Source of the DNA: Allobosea sp.
GTDB lineage: Bacteria; Pseudomonadota; Alphaproteobacteria; Rhizobiales; Beijerinckiaceae
Reading direction: 5' to 3'
NCBI GenBank assembly: GCA_024231975.1
Contig: JAAEQB010000078.1
Coordinates: forward strand, 186,001 to 250,000
Length of the DNA: 64,000 nucleotides
Every line of letters starts with the position of its first letter. The first letter of the stretch is position 1. The notes beneath the pieces are model-generated. The model was not told the DNA's origin and ran no database searches. It saw only the letters and a program-made list of their open reading frames with translations. Below, piece after piece: positions 35,015-43,676 of the stretch. The position numbers and the translations under genes were made by a program.

Positions 35015-35566
35015 ATGGCCCGAGCCCCGACCTCCCTGTCCAGGCTCGATCCAAGTCGCGAGGCGGCCTTGCGCGAGCTCGATCCGCTCACCGTCACCAA
35101 GCTCTGGGACAATCCCTGCTGGCTGTCCTTCCGGCTCAACTTCATCGCCTTCCGCTTCAACGACCCGGTCTATCGCTGGATCGAGACGCGCTACGGGCTG
35201 GTGCGGCCGGAATTCGTCGCGCTCTACGCCGTCGGGCTCAAGGGCGGCGTCGCGGCCAAGAACATCGTCGCCTCCGCCGGCCTGCCGAAGAACACGCTCT
35301 CGCGCGCGATCCAGAAGCTGCTGCAGCGGCGCCTGCTCAAGCGCGAAACCGATCCGGACGATCTGCGCAGCTATGTGCTGGCGTTGACGCCGGCGGGGCA
35401 CGCCATCTTCGACGAGACCATGCCGATGATGGTGGGCCAGCAGACCGCCATGCTCGCGGCGCTGACCGAAGCCGAGCAGAAGCAGCTTTGCGAACTGATG
35501 GACAAGATGGTGATCGCCTCGCCGGCGTGGCCCGCCGATCTCGAACCCGAAGGGACCTCCAAATGA
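35015..35566 (+). CDS. MarR-family transcriptional regulator
   Basis: 183 residues. The ATG at 35015 is preceded by AGGA at good spacing; an ATG at 34991 lies inside the palindrome and is rejected. The winged-helix region reads GLVRPEFVALYAVGLKGGVAAKNI, the recognition helix KNTLSRAIQKLLQRRLLKRE, the wing DPDDLRSYVLALTPAG. The ligand is unknown. Coupled to the dppA-like gene by a 4-nt overlap, so it probably senses the transported or derived compound. Confidence 0.9.
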   Translation: MARAPTSLSRLDPSREAALRELDPLTVTKLWDNPCWLSFRLNFIAFRFNDPVYRWIETRYGLVRPEFVALYAVGLKGGVAAKNIVASAGLPKNTLSRAIQKLLQRRLLKRETDPDDLRSYVLALTPAGHAIFDETMPMMVGQQTAMLAALTEAEQKQLCELMDKMVIASPAWPADLEPEGTSK

Positions 35567-37167
35567 CCAAGCCTTTGTCGCACCGGTCCCCGCTCTGGCG
35601 GACCGCCGCTCTTGCCGCCCTGATCGGCCTGCCGCTCTCCGGCGCCGCCATGGCGCAGACCTTGACGATCGGCGTGAGGGCTGGGCCTGAATCGATCGAT
35701 CCGCACTTCACCGCGACCGGCACCCATGCCGAGGCGCTGAAGCATGTCTTCGACACGCTGACCTGGTCGGGCGACAAGCTGCAGATCGAGCCGCGCCTCG
35801 CTCTGAGCTGGAAGGCGATCGAGCCATCCGTCTGGGAGTTCAAGCTGCGCCCGAACGTCAAGTTCCATGACGGCTCCGACTTCACCGCCGAGGACGTCAA
35901 GTTCTCGATCGAGCGCATCCCGGTCGTCGCCGGCCCGAATCCGACGACGATCTATGTCCGGCGCGTCAAGGAGGTGAAGATCGTCGATCCGCTCACCGTC
36001 CACATCGTCACCGACGGGCCGGCGCCGAACCTGCCGAACGATTTCATCCGCCTGTTCATCGTCTCGCACAAGGCGGCGGCCGGGCTGACCAAGGACAATG
36101 CCAACGACGCCTTCAACACCGGCAAGGCGGCGATCGGCACCGGCCCCTACAAGTTCGTCTCGTGGACGCCGAAGGACCAGCTCGTGCTCGAGCGCTTCGA
36201 CGGCTATTGGGGCGAGAAGGAGCCGTGGCAGCGCGTGCTGCGCAAGGAATTGCCGAACGATGCCGCGCGCGTCGCGCAGCTCAAGGCCGGACAGGTCGAC
36301 ATCATCGTGCGCGCGCCAGCTTCGGACGTACCGACGCTGAAGCGCGACGCCAAGCTCTCGGTCGCCACGATCGACACGGTCTATGTCTTCAACATGGAGC
36401 TCGACATGCGGGACAAGTCCCCGCAGGTCAGCGCCAAGGACGGCTCGGCCCTTGCGAAGAACCCGCTGCAGGACGCCAAGGTGCGTGAGGCGATCGATCT
36501 TGCCATCGACCGGCCAGCCCTGGCCGAGATCGCGATGGAGGGTCTCGGCGCGCCCGTCAACCAGCTGGTGACGCCCGATATCGCCGGCTACAACAAGAGC
36601 CTGCCGCCGCTGAAGCCCGACCTCGCCAAGGCGAAGAAGCTGATGGAGGAGGCCGGCTACCCCAACGGCTTCAAGGTCTCCTTCTCCTTCACCAATGACC
36701 GCCTGCCGGGCGACCGCCAGGTCGGCACCTCGATCGCCCAGATGCTGGCGCGCATCGGCATCGACGTGAACGCCAATGCCCAGCCCGGCGCGGTCTTCTT
36801 CCCGGCGCGCCTGCGCGGCGAGTTCTCGATGTCGATGTCGGGCTGGGGCACGCTGACGGGCGAGTCGAACTACACCCTCTCCTCGGTGGTGCATTCGAAC
36901 GATCCGGCCAAGAAGCTCGGCGCCTTCAACGTGCTGGGCTACAAGAACGCCGAGCTCGACAAGCTGATCGAGGACGCCGCGGTCGAGATGGACGAGGTCA
37001 AGCGCAACGACCTGCTCTCGCAGGCCAACGCCATCGTCGCCAAGGACCGGCCGCGCCTGCCGATCGTCGCGGTCGGCTCGGCCTGGGCCATGCAGAAGGC
37101 CAAGGTGACGATCCGCCCGCGCGTCGACGAGGATACGCTGGCGATGGACATCAAGCCGGCGAAGTGA
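35563..37167 (+). CDS. Peptide-type ABC importer, periplasmic binding protein (DppA-like)
   Basis: 534 residues. Signal peptide ends at GAAMAQ, followed by a family-5 solute-binding protein (SBP_bac_5): DPHFTATGTHAEALKHVFDTL, WEFKLRPNVKFHDGSDFTAEDV and GTGPYKFVSWTPKDQ. The usual length for the family is 500-540. Its permease and ATPase partners are on the opposite strand across the shared regulatory region. Ligand not predictable. Confidence 0.9.
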   Translation: MTKPLSHRSPLWRTAALAALIGLPLSGAAMAQTLTIGVRAGPESIDPHFTATGTHAEALKHVFDTLTWSGDKLQIEPRLALSWKAIEPSVWEFKLRPNVKFHDGSDFTAEDVKFSIERIPVVAGPNPTTIYVRRVKEVKIVDPLTVHIVTDGPAPNLPNDFIRLFIVSHKAAAGLTKDNANDAFNTGKAAIGTGPYKFVSWTPKDQLVLERFDGYWGEKEPWQRVLRKELPNDAARVAQLKAGQVDIIVRAPASDVPTLKRDAKLSVATIDTVYVFNMELDMRDKSPQVSAKDGSALAKNPLQDAKVREAIDLAIDRPALAEIAMEGLGAPVNQLVTPDIAGYNKSLPPLKPDLAKAKKLMEEAGYPNGFKVSFSFTNDRLPGDRQVGTSIAQMLARIGIDVNANAQPGAVFFPARLRGEFSMSMSGWGTLTGESNYTLSSVVHSNDPAKKLGAFNVLGYKNAELDKLIEDAAVEMDEVKRNDLLSQANAIVAKDRPRLPIVAVGSAWAMQKAKVTIRPRVDEDTLAMDIKPAK

Positions 37168-37177
37168 GGGCGGCGAC

Positions 37178-37336
37178 AATTCCCCTCCCCCTTGCGGGGA
37201 GGGGCTAGGGGTGGGGGGGCGCAAAGGCGAGGACACCGCCTTCCGCGAAAATCTCCGAAATTGCTCCAGCGCCCTAGCCCGTCACCCAATCGTTCGCCCC
37301 CCACCCCAACCCCTCCCCGCAAGGGTGAGGGGTTCT
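37178..37336. repeat. Type B palindromic repeat, short form
   Basis: Left arm CCCCTCCCCCTTGCGGGGAG plus GGGTGGGGGGG, right arm CCCCCCACCCCAACCCCTCC plus CCGCAAGGGTGAGGGG, inverted and ~75 bp apart. It fills the 188-bp gap before the isoaspartyl peptidase gene. Same arms as the DUF559-bearing element at 33639. Confidence 0.8.
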
Positions 37337-37355
37337 GTCGAGGTTCACAGACGCC

Positions 37356-38303
37356 ATGACCATCGCCCTCGCCATCCATGGTGGCTGCGGCACCTTGCCC
37401 AAGGCCGAGATGACCGACGCCGAATGGGCCGAGGCCAAGGCCCATCTCGCCAAGTCGCTGCGTGCCGGCTGGGCGGTCCTCGCCAAGGGCGGCAGCGCGG
37501 TCGACGCTGTCGAGGCGTCCGTGCTGGTGATGGAGGATTCCGTTCATTTCAACGCCGGCCATGGCGCCGCCTTCAACGCCAACGGCGAGCATGAGCTGGA
37601 TGCCTCGATCATGGACGGCGCGACGCTGGCCGCCGGGGCGCTCTGCGCGGTCAAGCGCATCCGCAACCCCGTCAGCGCCGCCAAGGCGCTGATGCATCGC
37701 GGCGACCCGCTCCTGCTGACCGGCCCGGCGGGCGACGCCTTCGCCCAGACCGAGGGTCTCGACATGGTCGAGAACGCGTATTTTTCGACAGAGCGGCGCC
37801 GCAAGAACCTGGCCTCGATGAAGATCCGCGAGCTCGTCGGCACCGCCGGCGAGGCGAGCGAGGCCGAGAAGCACGGCACGGTCGGAGCCGTCGCGCGCGA
37901 TTCCCACGGTCACCTGGCCGCCGCGACCTCGACCGGCGGCTACACCAACAAGCCACCGGGCCGTGTCGGCGATTCCCCGATCATCGGCGCCGGCACCTAT
38001 GCCCGCGACGGGCGCTGCGCGGTGTCGGGCACCGGCAAGGGCGAGTTCTTCATCCGCTACTGCGTCGGCCATGAGATCGCGTCGCTGATCGGCTATGCCG
38101 GCCTCTCGCTGAAGGACGCGGCCGACCGCGCCATCGCCGAGCTGACTACGCACAAGATCGGGGCCGGACTCGTCGCTGTCGGCGCCGATGGCACGATCGT
38201 CGCGCCCTATAATTCCGAGGGCATGTATCGCGGCTGGGTGACGCCGGACGGGCTCGTCCATGTCGGAACCCACGCCGATGTCGAGGTGATGGGCCAGGCA
38301 TGA
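37356..38303 (+). CDS. Isoaspartyl peptidase/L-asparaginase
   Basis: 315 residues. Plant-type asparaginase of the Ntn-hydrolase class (PF01112), autocleaved before T175 in EKHGTVGAVA to give the active beta subunit. N-terminal AIHGGCGTLP and HFNAGHGAAFN and the later TSTGGYTNKPPGRVGDSPI and GTGKGEFFIRY blocks are all present. It hydrolyses isoaspartyl dipeptides and asparagine in the cytoplasm. It follows dppA on the same strand, consistent with use of imported peptides. Confidence 0.92.
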   Translation: MTIALAIHGGCGTLPKAEMTDAEWAEAKAHLAKSLRAGWAVLAKGGSAVDAVEASVLVMEDSVHFNAGHGAAFNANGEHELDASIMDGATLAAGALCAVKRIRNPVSAAKALMHRGDPLLLTGPAGDAFAQTEGLDMVENAYFSTERRRKNLASMKIRELVGTAGEASEAEKHGTVGAVARDSHGHLAAATSTGGYTNKPPGRVGDSPIIGAGTYARDGRCAVSGTGKGEFFIRYCVGHEIASLIGYAGLSLKDAADRAIAELTTHKIGAGLVAVGADGTIVAPYNSEGMYRGWVTPDGLVHVGTHADVEVMGQA

Positions 38304-38327
38304 TGTTGACGGTAGGATACGACATGA

Positions 38328-38459
38328 CCCCCTCCCCCCGCTTGCGGTGGGGAGGGCTGGGGCGGGGGGCCGTAAAGCCAAAGTGTCGTCCTGGATCGTC
38401 TCGCCGAGCGGCACTGCCCCCCATCCCTAACCCTTCCCCACCGCAAGCGGGGGGAAGGG
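38328..38459. repeat. Type A palindromic repeat, copy 3 (inverted)
   Basis: Same arms as copy 1, but the core is reversed: CCGAGCGGCACTGCCCCCC here is the complement of the left core of copies 1, 2 and 4. It lies between the isoaspartyl peptidase and the ketopantoate-reductase-like gene. Confidence 0.82.
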
Positions 38460-38487
38460 AATGCGCTCGCGACGGCAGGCCGCGCGC

Positions 38488-39525
38488 ATGAGCGAACCCA
38501 TCCTGATCTGGGGCGCCGGTGCGATCGGCGGCACGCTCGGCGCCTATTGGGCAAGGGCCGGCGTGCCGGTGCTGCTGGTCGACATCGTGCCCGAACATGT
38601 CGAGGCCTGCCGGACGTCGGGGCTCTCGATCACCGGGCCGGTCGAGGATTTCCGGCAGGTCGTGCCGGCGGTGACGCCGCAGGAATTGACCGGCAGCTAT
38701 TCGCGCATCGTGCTGGCGGTGAAGGCGGGGGCGACGGAAGCTGCGCTCGCCGCGCTGAAACCGCATCTTGCCGCGGATGGCTATGTGCTCTCGGCCCAGA
38801 ACGGGCTTAACGAGATCACTATCGCCAAGGCGGTCGGCGAAGAGCGGACCATGGGCTGCTTCGTCAATTTCGGCGCCGACTGGCACGGGCCCGGCGAGAT
38901 CCTCTACGGCAATCGCGGCGCCGTGGTCGTCGGCGAGCTCGATGGAGCGATGAGCGAGCGGGTGCGCGAGATGCACCGGCTGCTCGCGATCTTCGAGCCG
39001 GATGCGATCCTGACCGACAACATCTACGGCTACCTCTGGGGCAAGCTCGCCTATGGCGCGATGCTGTTCGGCACCGCCCTCACCAACGACTCGATGTCTG
39101 CGAATTTCGCTGATCCGCAGCGGCTGCCGGTCTGGCTCACGCTCGGGCGCGAGGTCGGCGCGGTCGCGGCGGCGCGCGGCGTCACCTCGCTCGGCTTCGG
39201 TGCATTCGACCCCGCCGTGTTCGCGCCGGGCGCGCCGGAAGGTCCACAGATCGAGACGATTGCCTGGCTCGCCGACTACACCTCGAAGACGGCCAAGACC
39301 CATTCCGGCATCTGGCGCGATCTTGCCGTGCGCAAGCGCAAGACCGAAGGCCAGGCGCAGATCGGCATCATCGCGCGGCTCGGCCACGAGGTCGGCGTCG
39401 CCACGCCGGCGCTGGAGCTGCTGGTATCCCTGATTCAGGACATCGAGGAGGGCCGCCGCCCGATGTCGCTGGATACGCTGAAGGTATTGATCGACCGATG
39501 CAGATCCGCTTCGACGACCGCGTAG
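38488..39525 (+). CDS. Ketopantoate reductase-family oxidoreductase
   Basis: 345 residues from MSEPILIWGAG. N-terminal Rossmann motif ILIWGAGAIGGTLGAYWARAG and C-terminal ApbA/PanE domain with LWGKLAYGAMLFGTALTND. It reduces a 2-oxo acid or related ketone with NADPH. True PanE is shorter (~300), and the placement beside amide hydrolases and an SDR suggests a catabolic role rather than pantothenate synthesis. An upstream in-frame ATG at 38461 lies at the edge of the repeat and is not favoured. The 3' end overlaps the SDR gene by 28 nt. Confidence 0.82.
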   Translation: MSEPILIWGAGAIGGTLGAYWARAGVPVLLVDIVPEHVEACRTSGLSITGPVEDFRQVVPAVTPQELTGSYSRIVLAVKAGATEAALAALKPHLAADGYVLSAQNGLNEITIAKAVGEERTMGCFVNFGADWHGPGEILYGNRGAVVVGELDGAMSERVREMHRLLAIFEPDAILTDNIYGYLWGKLAYGAMLFGTALTNDSMSANFADPQRLPVWLTLGREVGAVAAARGVTSLGFGAFDPAVFAPGAPEGPQIETIAWLADYTSKTAKTHSGIWRDLAVRKRKTEGQAQIGIIARLGHEVGVATPALELLVSLIQDIEEGRRPMSLDTLKVLIDRCRSASTTA

Positions 39526-40253
39526 CCCTCGTCACCGGCGCCGCCCAGGGCATCGGCCGCGCCATCGCTGCCGCACTTGTCGAGGCCGGCGCAAAGGTCC
39601 ACCTCGCCGACTTGGATGCCGACGGCGTCGCCGCCAGCGCGGATGCGCTCGGCGCGACTGCTCATGTCGCCGATCTCGGCAGCCCGGAGGCCGCGAAGGA
39701 ACTGGTCCGCAACATCCTTGCCAGCGATAGCCGGCTCGACCTGCTGGTCAATGCCGCCGGCGGCGTGCGCGGCCAGGTCGGCCGACCGATCGAGGAGATA
39801 TCGGAGAGCGATTGGCGCGCGGTGTTCGCCGCCAATGTCGACGCCGCCTTCTTCCTGTCGCAGGCGGCTGCGCCGGCGATGAAGCAGGCCGGATACGGCC
39901 GGATCGTCAACATTTCCTCTGGCGCCGGCCTGCGCCCGAGCCTGACCGGCATCCAGGCCTATGCCAGCGCCAAGCACGCGCTGGTCGGCCTGACCAGGCA
40001 GCTCGCCTGGGAATTCGGTCCGCATGGCATCACCGTGAACTCGGTCGCGCCCGGCTTCGTTCGCTCCAACCCGGCGACCGAGCGACAATGGCAGAGCTAC
40101 GGCCCGGAGGGCCAGAAGCGGCTGATCGAGGGCATCCATACCCGCCGGCTCGGCACGGCCGAGGACATCGCCCATGCCAGCCTGTTCCTCCTTTCAGAGC
40201 AGGCGGGCTGGGTGACCGGCCAGATCCTCTCGGTCGATGGCGGGCGGTCGTAG
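39498..40253 (+). CDS. Short-chain dehydrogenase/reductase
   Basis: 251 residues, classical SDR: cofactor loop TGAAQGIGRAIAAAL, NAAG, catalytic Ser in IVNISSGAG and YASAK (Tyr-x3-Lys), then the C-terminal ITVNSVAPGFVRS. NAD(P)-dependent oxidation or reduction of an alcohol or ketone; substrate unknown. Starts inside the upstream reductase gene. Last gene of the plus-strand arm of the MarR/dppA cluster. Confidence 0.9.
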   Translation: MQIRFDDRVALVTGAAQGIGRAIAAALVEAGAKVHLADLDADGVAASADALGATAHVADLGSPEAAKELVRNILASDSRLDLLVNAAGGVRGQVGRPIEEISESDWRAVFAANVDAAFFLSQAAAPAMKQAGYGRIVNISSGAGLRPSLTGIQAYASAKHALVGLTRQLAWEFGPHGITVNSVAPGFVRSNPATERQWQSYGPEGQKRLIEGIHTRRLGTAEDIAHASLFLLSEQAGWVTGQILSVDGGRS

Positions 40254-40313
40254 GAGATCGAGAGCTCGCGAGGCCCTGCACGGCGCCCGGCGACGGAGCC
40301 TGTTTTTCGACGA

Positions 40314-40344
40314 TTGACAAACTGCAAAACGCAGTCGAAATTTC
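40314..40344 (+). promoter_or_regulatory. Candidate promoter and operator of the liv operon
   Basis: TTGACA (40314) is followed by ACTGC, AAAAC, GCAGT, a perfect inverted repeat in the spacer (40321-40335), and GAAATTTC (40337-40344) in the -10 zone. This lies 124 nt before the binding-protein start, in an otherwise empty 214-bp gap. A regulator binding the inverted repeat would block polymerase; its identity is unknown. Confidence 0.4.
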
Positions 40345-40467
40345 ATACGCATACAAACGAATTTCCACCCTGGCTTGTTGCAGCGCACTGCACTGGCCTA
40401 GGGTAGGAAATCGCGCAGCGAGGGGCTGTGGATGCGTAAGGCCAGCGAGTCACGGGAGTCACATCGA

Positions 40468-41676
40468 ATGGACCGTCGCCAATTCGTCAGCGGAGCTGCG
40501 CTCGGCGCCGTCGCGCTGGCCACGCCGTCTCTGCTGCGCGCCCAGAGCGCGCCGATCAAGATCGGCGAGATCAACAGCTACACCTCGCAGCCAGCCTTCC
40601 TGAAGCCCTATCGCCAGGGCTGGGAACTGGCGCTGGAGCAGGTCAACGCCGCCGGCGGCGTGCTCGGCCGCAAGGTCGAGACCCTGTTCCGCGACGATGC
40701 CGGCAAGCCCGAGGATTCGGTGCGCCTTGCCGGCGAATTGATCAATGCCGAGAAGGTCGACCTGCTCTCGGGCGGCTTCCTCTCCAATGTCGGCCTCGCC
40801 ATCGCCGACTACGCCCTGCAGAACAAGCGGCTCTATGTCGCCTCCGAGCCGCTCTCGGACGCGATCGTCTGGGCCAAGGGCAACCGCTACACCTTCCGCC
40901 TGCGACCCTCGACCTACATGCAGGCGGCGATGCTGGTCGAGGAAGCGGCAAAGCTTCCGGCCAAGAAATGGGCGACCGTGGCGCCGAACTACGAATACGG
41001 CCAGTCGGCGGTGAAGTGGTTCAAGGAGCTGCTGAAGAAGGCCAAGCCGGACGTCGAATTCGTCGCCGAGCAGTTCCCGGCGCTCGGGCGCATCGATGCC
41101 GGCGCGACCGTGCAGGCGATCGAGGCGGCCAAGCCCGATGCGATCTTCAACGTCACCTTCGCCGCGGACCTCTCGAACTTCGTGCGCCAGGGCAATACCC
41201 GCGGGCTCTTCGAAGGTCGGACGGTGGTCTCGATGCTGACCGGCGAGCCTGAATATCTCGACCCGCTCGGCGCCGAGACGCCGGTCGGCTGGATCGTCAC
41301 CGGCTATCCGCACGCCGACATCCAGACGCCGGATCACGTCAAGTTCCGCGATGCCTACAAGGCCAAGTACAACGACTATCCGCGCCTCGGCTCGGTGGTC
41401 GGCTTCGACACCATGAACGCCATCGCTGCCGGCCTCGCCAAGGCGGGCACCACCGACAACGAGAAGCTCATCGATGCCATGAAGGGGCTGAAGTTCACCT
41501 CGGCCTTCGGCCCGGTGGAGTTCCGCGCCTCCGACCACCAGGCGACGCTCGGCGCCTATGTCGGCAAGACCGCGGTCAAGGACGGCAAGGGCGTGATGGT
41601 CGACTGGCGCTATGCCGACGGCGCCAAATACCTGCCGTCCGATGCAGAGGTAAAGGCGCTTCGCCCGGCGGGCTGA
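40468..41676 (+). CDS. Branched-chain amino-acid-type ABC binding protein
   Basis: 402 residues from MDRRQFVSGAALG, a twin-arginine-like signal ending LLRAQSA; 12 upstream codons are less likely. The mature part is a Peripla_BP_6/LivJ-type protein: IKIGEINSYTSQPAF, GWELALEQVNAAGGVLGRKVE and LLSGGFLSNVGLAIADYA. First gene of a four-gene importer operon. The ligand is not certain; LivJ relatives also bind amides, urea or aromatic acids. Confidence 0.9.
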   Translation: MDRRQFVSGAALGAVALATPSLLRAQSAPIKIGEINSYTSQPAFLKPYRQGWELALEQVNAAGGVLGRKVETLFRDDAGKPEDSVRLAGELINAEKVDLLSGGFLSNVGLAIADYALQNKRLYVASEPLSDAIVWAKGNRYTFRLRPSTYMQAAMLVEEAAKLPAKKWATVAPNYEYGQSAVKWFKELLKKAKPDVEFVAEQFPALGRIDAGATVQAIEAAKPDAIFNVTFAADLSNFVRQGNTRGLFEGRTVVSMLTGEPEYLDPLGAETPVGWIVTGYPHADIQTPDHVKFRDAYKAKYNDYPRLGSVVGFDTMNAIAAGLAKAGTTDNEKLIDAMKGLKFTSAFGPVEFRASDHQATLGAYVGKTAVKDGKGVMVDWRYADGAKYLPSDAEVKALRPAG

Positions 41677-41783
41677 AGCGCCAGGCTTCGACCTGATCTA
41701 GACTATGGCTGACCCGGCCGCGGCTGAGCGCTGCGGCCGCGGGAGGACTGCGCCCTTTTTCGATTGCTTCGACGGAACCTCGC

Positions 41784-43676
41784 ATGATCGACCTGATCTT
41801 CGCGCAGACGCTCAACGGCCTGGCCTCGGCCTCGTCGCTCTTCCTCGTCGCCTGCGGGCTGTCGATCATCTTCGGCGTGACGCGGATCGTGAACTTCGCG
41901 CACGGCTCCTTCTACATGCTCGGCGCCTATCTCGCCTTCACGCTGGTGTCCCGCTTCGGCCCGGCCGATGCGCTCGGCTTCTGGGGCGGCGTGCTGCTGG
42001 CCGCGCTGATCGTCGCGGCGCTTGGCGCCATCGTCGAGATCGTGATCCTGCGCCGGATCTACCAGGCGCCGGAGCTGTTCCAGCTGCTCGCGACCTTCGG
42101 CCTCGTGCTGATGGTGCAGGACATCGCACTCGGCATCTGGGGGCCGGAGGACAAGCTCGGCCCGCGCGCGCCCGGCTTCAAGAGCTTCGTCGTGCTGATG
42201 GGCAGCCGGTTCCCGAGCTACGAGCTCTTCCTGATCGTGGTCGGGCCGATCATGCTCGGCCTGCTCTGGTTCCTGTTCCAGAAGACGCGCTGGGGCACGC
42301 TGGTGCGCGCCGCGACGCAGGACCGCGAGATGGTCGGGGCGCTCGGCGTCAATCAGCGCCTGCTCTTCACCTCGGTCTTCGCCTTCGGTGCCGGCCTCGC
42401 CGCGCTCGGCGGCGCCCTGCAGCTCCCGCGCGAGGCGGTGAACCTGCACATGGACCTCTCGATGATCTCGGAGGCCTTCGTCGTCGTGGTCGTCGGCGGG
42501 CTCGGCAGCGTCACCGGCGCCTATCTCGCCGCGGTGCTGATCGGCATCATCCACGCCTTCGGCATCCTGATCTTCCCGAAGATCACGCTGGTGCTGGTCT
42601 TCCTGGTGATGGCCGTCGTCCTCGTGATCAAGCCCTATGGGCTGATGGGCAAGCGCCCGGTCGGCAGCGCTCATGCCCATGGCCCGGTCGAGCCGCTGCT
42701 GCTGCCCGCCAGCCACAACGTCAAGCTGATCGGCCTCGCGGCGCTCGCCGTGCTGCTGATCGCGCCCTTCATCGTCGCCGACCATTGGCTGCTGACGCTG
42801 ACCGAGCTCTCGATCTTCGCGCTGTTCGCGGCGTCCCTGCACTTCATGATGGGGCCGGGCGGCATGGCCTCCTTCGGCCATGCCGCCTATTTCGGGCTCG
42901 GCGCCTATGGCGCGGCGCTGGCGGTGAAGTGGCTGGGCATGCCGATGCTGCCGGCGCTCGCCTTCGCGCCCTTCCTCGCCGGCATCGCCGGCGTCGTCTT
43001 CGGCTGGTTCTGCGTGCGGCTCTCGGGTGTCTACCTGGCGATGCTGACGCTCGCCTTCGCCCAGATCGCCTGGGCGACCGCCTTCCAATGGGTCGACGTC
43101 ACCGGCGGCGACAACGGCATTCTCGGCGTCTGGCCGGCGGCCTGGGCGAGCTCGAAGCTGGTCTATTACTATCTCGCGCTCGCAGTCTGCGTCGCCGCGA
43201 TCCTCGCTCTGCGCGTCGTCGTCTTCGCACCCTTCGGCTATGCCTTGCGGGCCGGGCGCGACAGCCCGCTGCGGGCCGAAGCGATCGGCCTGCCGGTGAT
43301 GCGGATCCAGTGGATCGCCTTCATCATCGCGGCGGTCGCAGCCGGCATCGCCGGTGCCCTGTTCGCCTTCTTCAAGGGCTCGGTCTTCCCGACCTATATG
43401 GCGATCCCGCGCTCGGTCGACGGCCTGCTGATGGTGCTGCTCGGCGGCGTCCAGACCGTGTCGGGCCCGATCGTCGGTGCCTTCGCCTATATGGGCCTGC
43501 AGGAGCAGCTGATGAAGGCGACGATGTACTGGCGCTTCGTCTTGGGCGCCTCGATCGTGCTGCTCGTCATCCTGTTTCCGCGCGGCCTCGTCGGCACGGC
43601 TTTGGCCCTCTCCGAGCGGCGCCGCGAGGCCGAGCCCGCTCCTCCCGTCACCGCCACGCCGGAGCCCGCCCGATGA
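41784..43676 (+). CDS. Branched-chain amino-acid-type ABC permease, fused LivH-LivM
   Basis: 630 residues. Residues ~1-290 are LivH-like (TLNGLASASSLFLVACGLSI, FGVTRIVNFAHGSFYMLGAY); residues ~310-610 are LivM-like (LHFMMGPGGMASFGHAAYFG, LRAEAIGLPVMRIQWIAFI). About sixteen membrane helices. Most relatives encode these as two proteins, so the junction near residue 300 marks a gene fusion. Stop overlaps livG (ATGA). Confidence 0.93.
   Translation: MIDLIFAQTLNGLASASSLFLVACGLSIIFGVTRIVNFAHGSFYMLGAYLAFTLVSRFGPADALGFWGGVLLAALIVAALGAIVEIVILRRIYQAPELFQLLATFGLVLMVQDIALGIWGPEDKLGPRAPGFKSFVVLMGSRFPSYELFLIVVGPIMLGLLWFLFQKTRWGTLVRAATQDREMVGALGVNQRLLFTSVFAFGAGLAALGGALQLPREAVNLHMDLSMISEAFVVVVVGGLGSVTGAYLAAVLIGIIHAFGILIFPKITLVLVFLVMAVVLVIKPYGLMGKRPVGSAHAHGPVEPLLLPASHNVKLIGLAALAVLLIAPFIVADHWLLTLTELSIFALFAASLHFMMGPGGMASFGHAAYFGLGAYGAALAVKWLGMPMLPALAFAPFLAGIAGVVFGWFCVRLSGVYLAMLTLAFAQIAWATAFQWVDVTGGDNGILGVWPAAWASSKLVYYYLALAVCVAAILALRVVVFAPFGYALRAGRDSPLRAEAIGLPVMRIQWIAFIIAAVAAGIAGALFAFFKGSVFPTYMAIPRSVDGLLMVLLGGVQTVSGPIVGAFAYMGLQEQLMKATMYWRFVLGASIVLLVILFPRGLVGTALALSERRREAEPAPPVTATPEPAR

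Noticed and set aside
41703..43088. Minus-strand open frame opposite the LivHM permease
   Set aside because: His/Asp/Gln-rich antisense product; the sense strand encodes clear membrane permease domains.
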